7,274 nt of DNA from Dehalococcoidia bacterium (GTDB taxonomy: Bacteria > Chloroflexota > Dehalococcoidia > Tepidiformales > Tepidiformaceae). How positions within the stretch are numbered: the stretch's first letter is position 1; every line of letters begins with the position of its first letter. Location: positions 1 through 7,274 of the forward strand of contig VXRS01000048.1 in assembly GCA_009838385.1 (NCBI GenBank), read 5' to 3'. A program made the position numbers and the translations under genes. Positions 5,802-7,274 of the stretch are shown piece by piece. Under the pieces are notes generated by a model. The model saw nothing but the letters and a program-made list of their open reading frames with translations, was not told the origin of the DNA and searched no databases.

Positions 5802-5833
5802 GCGCCTCCCCCGCACAGCGGCGAGGGAGGCGC
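5802..5833 (-). other. Intercistronic stem-loop between binding-protein and permease genes
   Basis: GCGCCTCCC (5802-5810) and GGGAGGCGC (5825-5833) are perfect 9 bp complements. Inside them CCGC (5811-5814) pairs with GCGG (5818-5821) around an ACA loop, with a 3 nt CGA bulge, so the stem has 13 GC-rich pairs. On the transcribed minus strand no T-run follows, so this is not a normal intrinsic terminator. Such hairpins after binding-protein genes commonly protect the upstream mRNA from 3' exonucleases or cause partial termination, giving more binding protein than permease. Confidence 0.7.
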
Positions 5834-5852
5834 CGAGTAGTTGGTCGCCAGG

Positions 5853-7274
5853 TCAGGCGGGACGCTGTTTCCCCTGGAAGGTGGGATCGTTCTGGTCGAT
5901 CCACAGCTCCTGGCTGATCGTCGTCCCGTAGGTGATGAAGAACGGCCCCGCACGGTTGAGGTAGGGCCACTTCACCCAGCTGGTGAGGCCACCGACCATC
6001 TGCAAGTGCCCGGAACCGGCGTCCGAGAGGGCGAAGCGCTGGGCCTCCTTGATGATCTCCTGGGCCTTCTCGTTGTCGAACTCGGCGAACATGTCGTTGA
6101 TGTACCCCTCCATGGTTGGAGTGGTGTACTTCCAGAAGTTGATGGTGCCACGACCACCATCCTCCGGATGGGCCGAGTAGACCTGCGCGAAGCGGGTGCG
6201 CGGGTCGGGGCTGTTCCACTGGTCCCAGCCACCGAGGTAGCCGACCGAGGCCTGACCCGAGTTGTTGTACTCAAGGAGCGACGTGACCGGGATGGCCTGC
6301 GCGTTCCACTTCTCCGTGCCGAGGTTGGTGTTCAGCATGGCGGGGAACCACTCCAGAAGCGGTACGTACTGCGGGAAGTCGACGGTGGTGACGCGGAAGT
6401 CCACGTCCTCGTGACCCTCCGCATTCGCCTGCTCCCAGAGCGCGCGCGCGTCGGCGAGGTCCTGGTCCTTGGGCTGGCGGTAGCCAGGCGCCTGCGAGAG
6501 CTCCTCCTGGGAGAGGGCCCAAGCCTGGAAGGGCCAGTTGACGGCGGGGTTCGGCCTGCCGAGACCCTGGAAGTGCTGCTCCGCCACCAGCGCGCGGTCC
6601 GTCGCGAGGAACATCGCGGTGCGGATGCGCTCATCGGAGAGAGCACGGTTGGTCGTGTAGTTGTAGGCGAACTCGAGGTTGTTGTTCGGGTCGCCGATGC
6701 GGAAGGCCTCGACCTCGGGGTTGCTGGACGCGATTTCGTCCATCACCGCGCGATCACGGGAAGCGAGCTCGTCAATCTGCTTCTGCTCGAAAGCGAGCCG
6801 CTGCGGGTTGATGTCGCCGCCGAGGTTCACGAAGAAGAGTTCGTCCACCATTCCGGGGATGGTGCCGTCCTTGCGGAGGAAGTAGTCGTCGTTGCGGACG
6901 CCGTGGGCACGCTCCTGCAATTCGAACTCGTCGAAGATGAAGGGGCCGGTGCCAAGCACGTTGTCGGCGCTGAAGACACCGAACTCGTTGTCGTCCTCGA
7001 GCTTCTCCCCGATGTCGGGGTAGAGCATGCCGTTGAACTCGTCCGTCATGTCACCGAGCCAGGTCACCTGGGGCGAGTTCATCGACACCGTGAAGTTGGT
7101 GCCGTCGACGTAGTCAACGTTCTCGATGTTCTTGTAGATGAGCGGATGGCGGAAGAACGTGGTGTCCTCGGTGCCATCGGCCCGCGTGCTTGTGCGCTGC
7201 CGCTCGATGTTCCAGCGGATGTCGTCCATCGTGAGGGCGCGGCCGTTGGCGGGGGGCTTGTTGTGGTAGTTCAC
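5853..7274 (-). CDS. Family 5 (Opp/Dpp-type) solute-binding protein, 5' part missing
   Basis: The frame enters from the right edge and encodes the last 473-474 residues; the signal peptide and roughly the first hundred residues lie outside. Family 5 marks include ANGRALTMDDIRWNIER (9-25, the usual G.plTadDV.fs..R region), GTGPFIFDEFE (108-118) with VRNDDYF (126-132), IDELASRDRAV (167-177), and the stretch NRALSDERIRTAMFLATDRALVAE (209-232), equivalent to the family's PL.D.RVR.A...A.DR. It ends with aromatic-rich segments (WDQWNSP, WKYTTPT) that probably line the pocket. Its role is to bind a solute outside the membrane and deliver it to the two permeases encoded downstream; a lipoprotein anchor is likely but not visible. 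Ligands in this family range from peptides to nickel and sugars, and none can be chosen here. It is the first operon gene in the window, separated from the permeases by a stem-loop. Confidence 0.93.
   Translation of the reverse strand: MNYHNKPPANGRALTMDDIRWNIERQRTSTRADGTEDTTFFRHPLIYKNIENVDYVDGTNFTVSMNSPQVTWLGDMTDEFNGMLYPDIGEKLEDDNEFGVFSADNVLGTGPFIFDEFELQERAHGVRNDDYFLRKDGTIPGMVDELFFVNLGGDINPQRLAFEQKQIDELASRDRAVMDEIASSNPEVEAFRIGDPNNNLEFAYNYTTNRALSDERIRTAMFLATDRALVAEQHFQGLGRPNPAVNWPFQAWALSQEELSQAPGYRQPKDQDLADARALWEQANAEGHEDVDFRVTTVDFPQYVPLLEWFPAMLNTNLGTEKWNAQAIPVTSLLEYNNSGQASVGYLGGWDQWNSPDPRTRFAQVYSAHPEDGGRGTINFWKYTTPTMEGYINDMFAEFDNEKAQEIIKEAQRFALSDAGSGHLQMVGGLTSWVKWPYLNRAGPFFITYGTTISQELWIDQNDPTFQGKQRPA

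Overview
This 7.3 kb GC-rich window holds ten protein-coding genes packed closely on both strands. Two are cut by the window ends. I see no tRNA, rRNA, CRISPR array, insertion sequence or prophage gene. The lineage cannot be fixed from sequence alone. High GC, TANNNT boxes sitting 7-8 nt before start codons (leaderless-type starts), GTG/TTG starts, and the mix of DinB-like, cupin, FGE-like and family 5 transporter genes would fit Chloroflexota (a Dehalococcoidia- or Thermomicrobia-like lineage) or an actinobacterium. This is a low-confidence inference.

Left part (1-1471): a formylglycine-generating-enzyme-like (FGE/SUMF1 fold) gene runs leftward out of the window. It is divergent from a gene for a free-standing ATP-binding domain of the PEP synthase/pyruvate phosphate dikinase family, which lacks the phosphohistidine and PEP/pyruvate domains. 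The 83 bp between the two starts carries TANNNT boxes for both directions.

Middle (1461-2982): a leftward pair encodes a DinB-like four-helix protein and a 107-residue protein with a Clp-N-like segment. Across a 111 bp divergent promoter region, a rightward pair encodes a small cupin and a 63-residue protein of unknown function. The 107-residue gene and the kinase-domain gene converge and overlap by 11 bp.

Right part (3050-7274, all leftward): an oligopeptide/dipeptide-type ABC importer operon. Its order is substrate-binding protein (5' end missing), OppB/DppB-like permease, OppC/DppC-like permease, then a class I SAM methyltransferase at the distal end. The permeases overlap by 4 nt (ATGA) and the methyltransferase follows after 8 nt. 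A strong stem-loop sits between the binding-protein gene and the first permease, as expected where binding protein is made in excess. No ATPase gene is present, so the ATPases must lie upstream of the binding protein or elsewhere.

The most useful leads are the isolated ATP-binding domain, the repeated leaderless promoter pattern, the intercistronic stem-loop and the methyltransferase in the transporter operon. I found no clear evidence of a wholly new multi-gene system.
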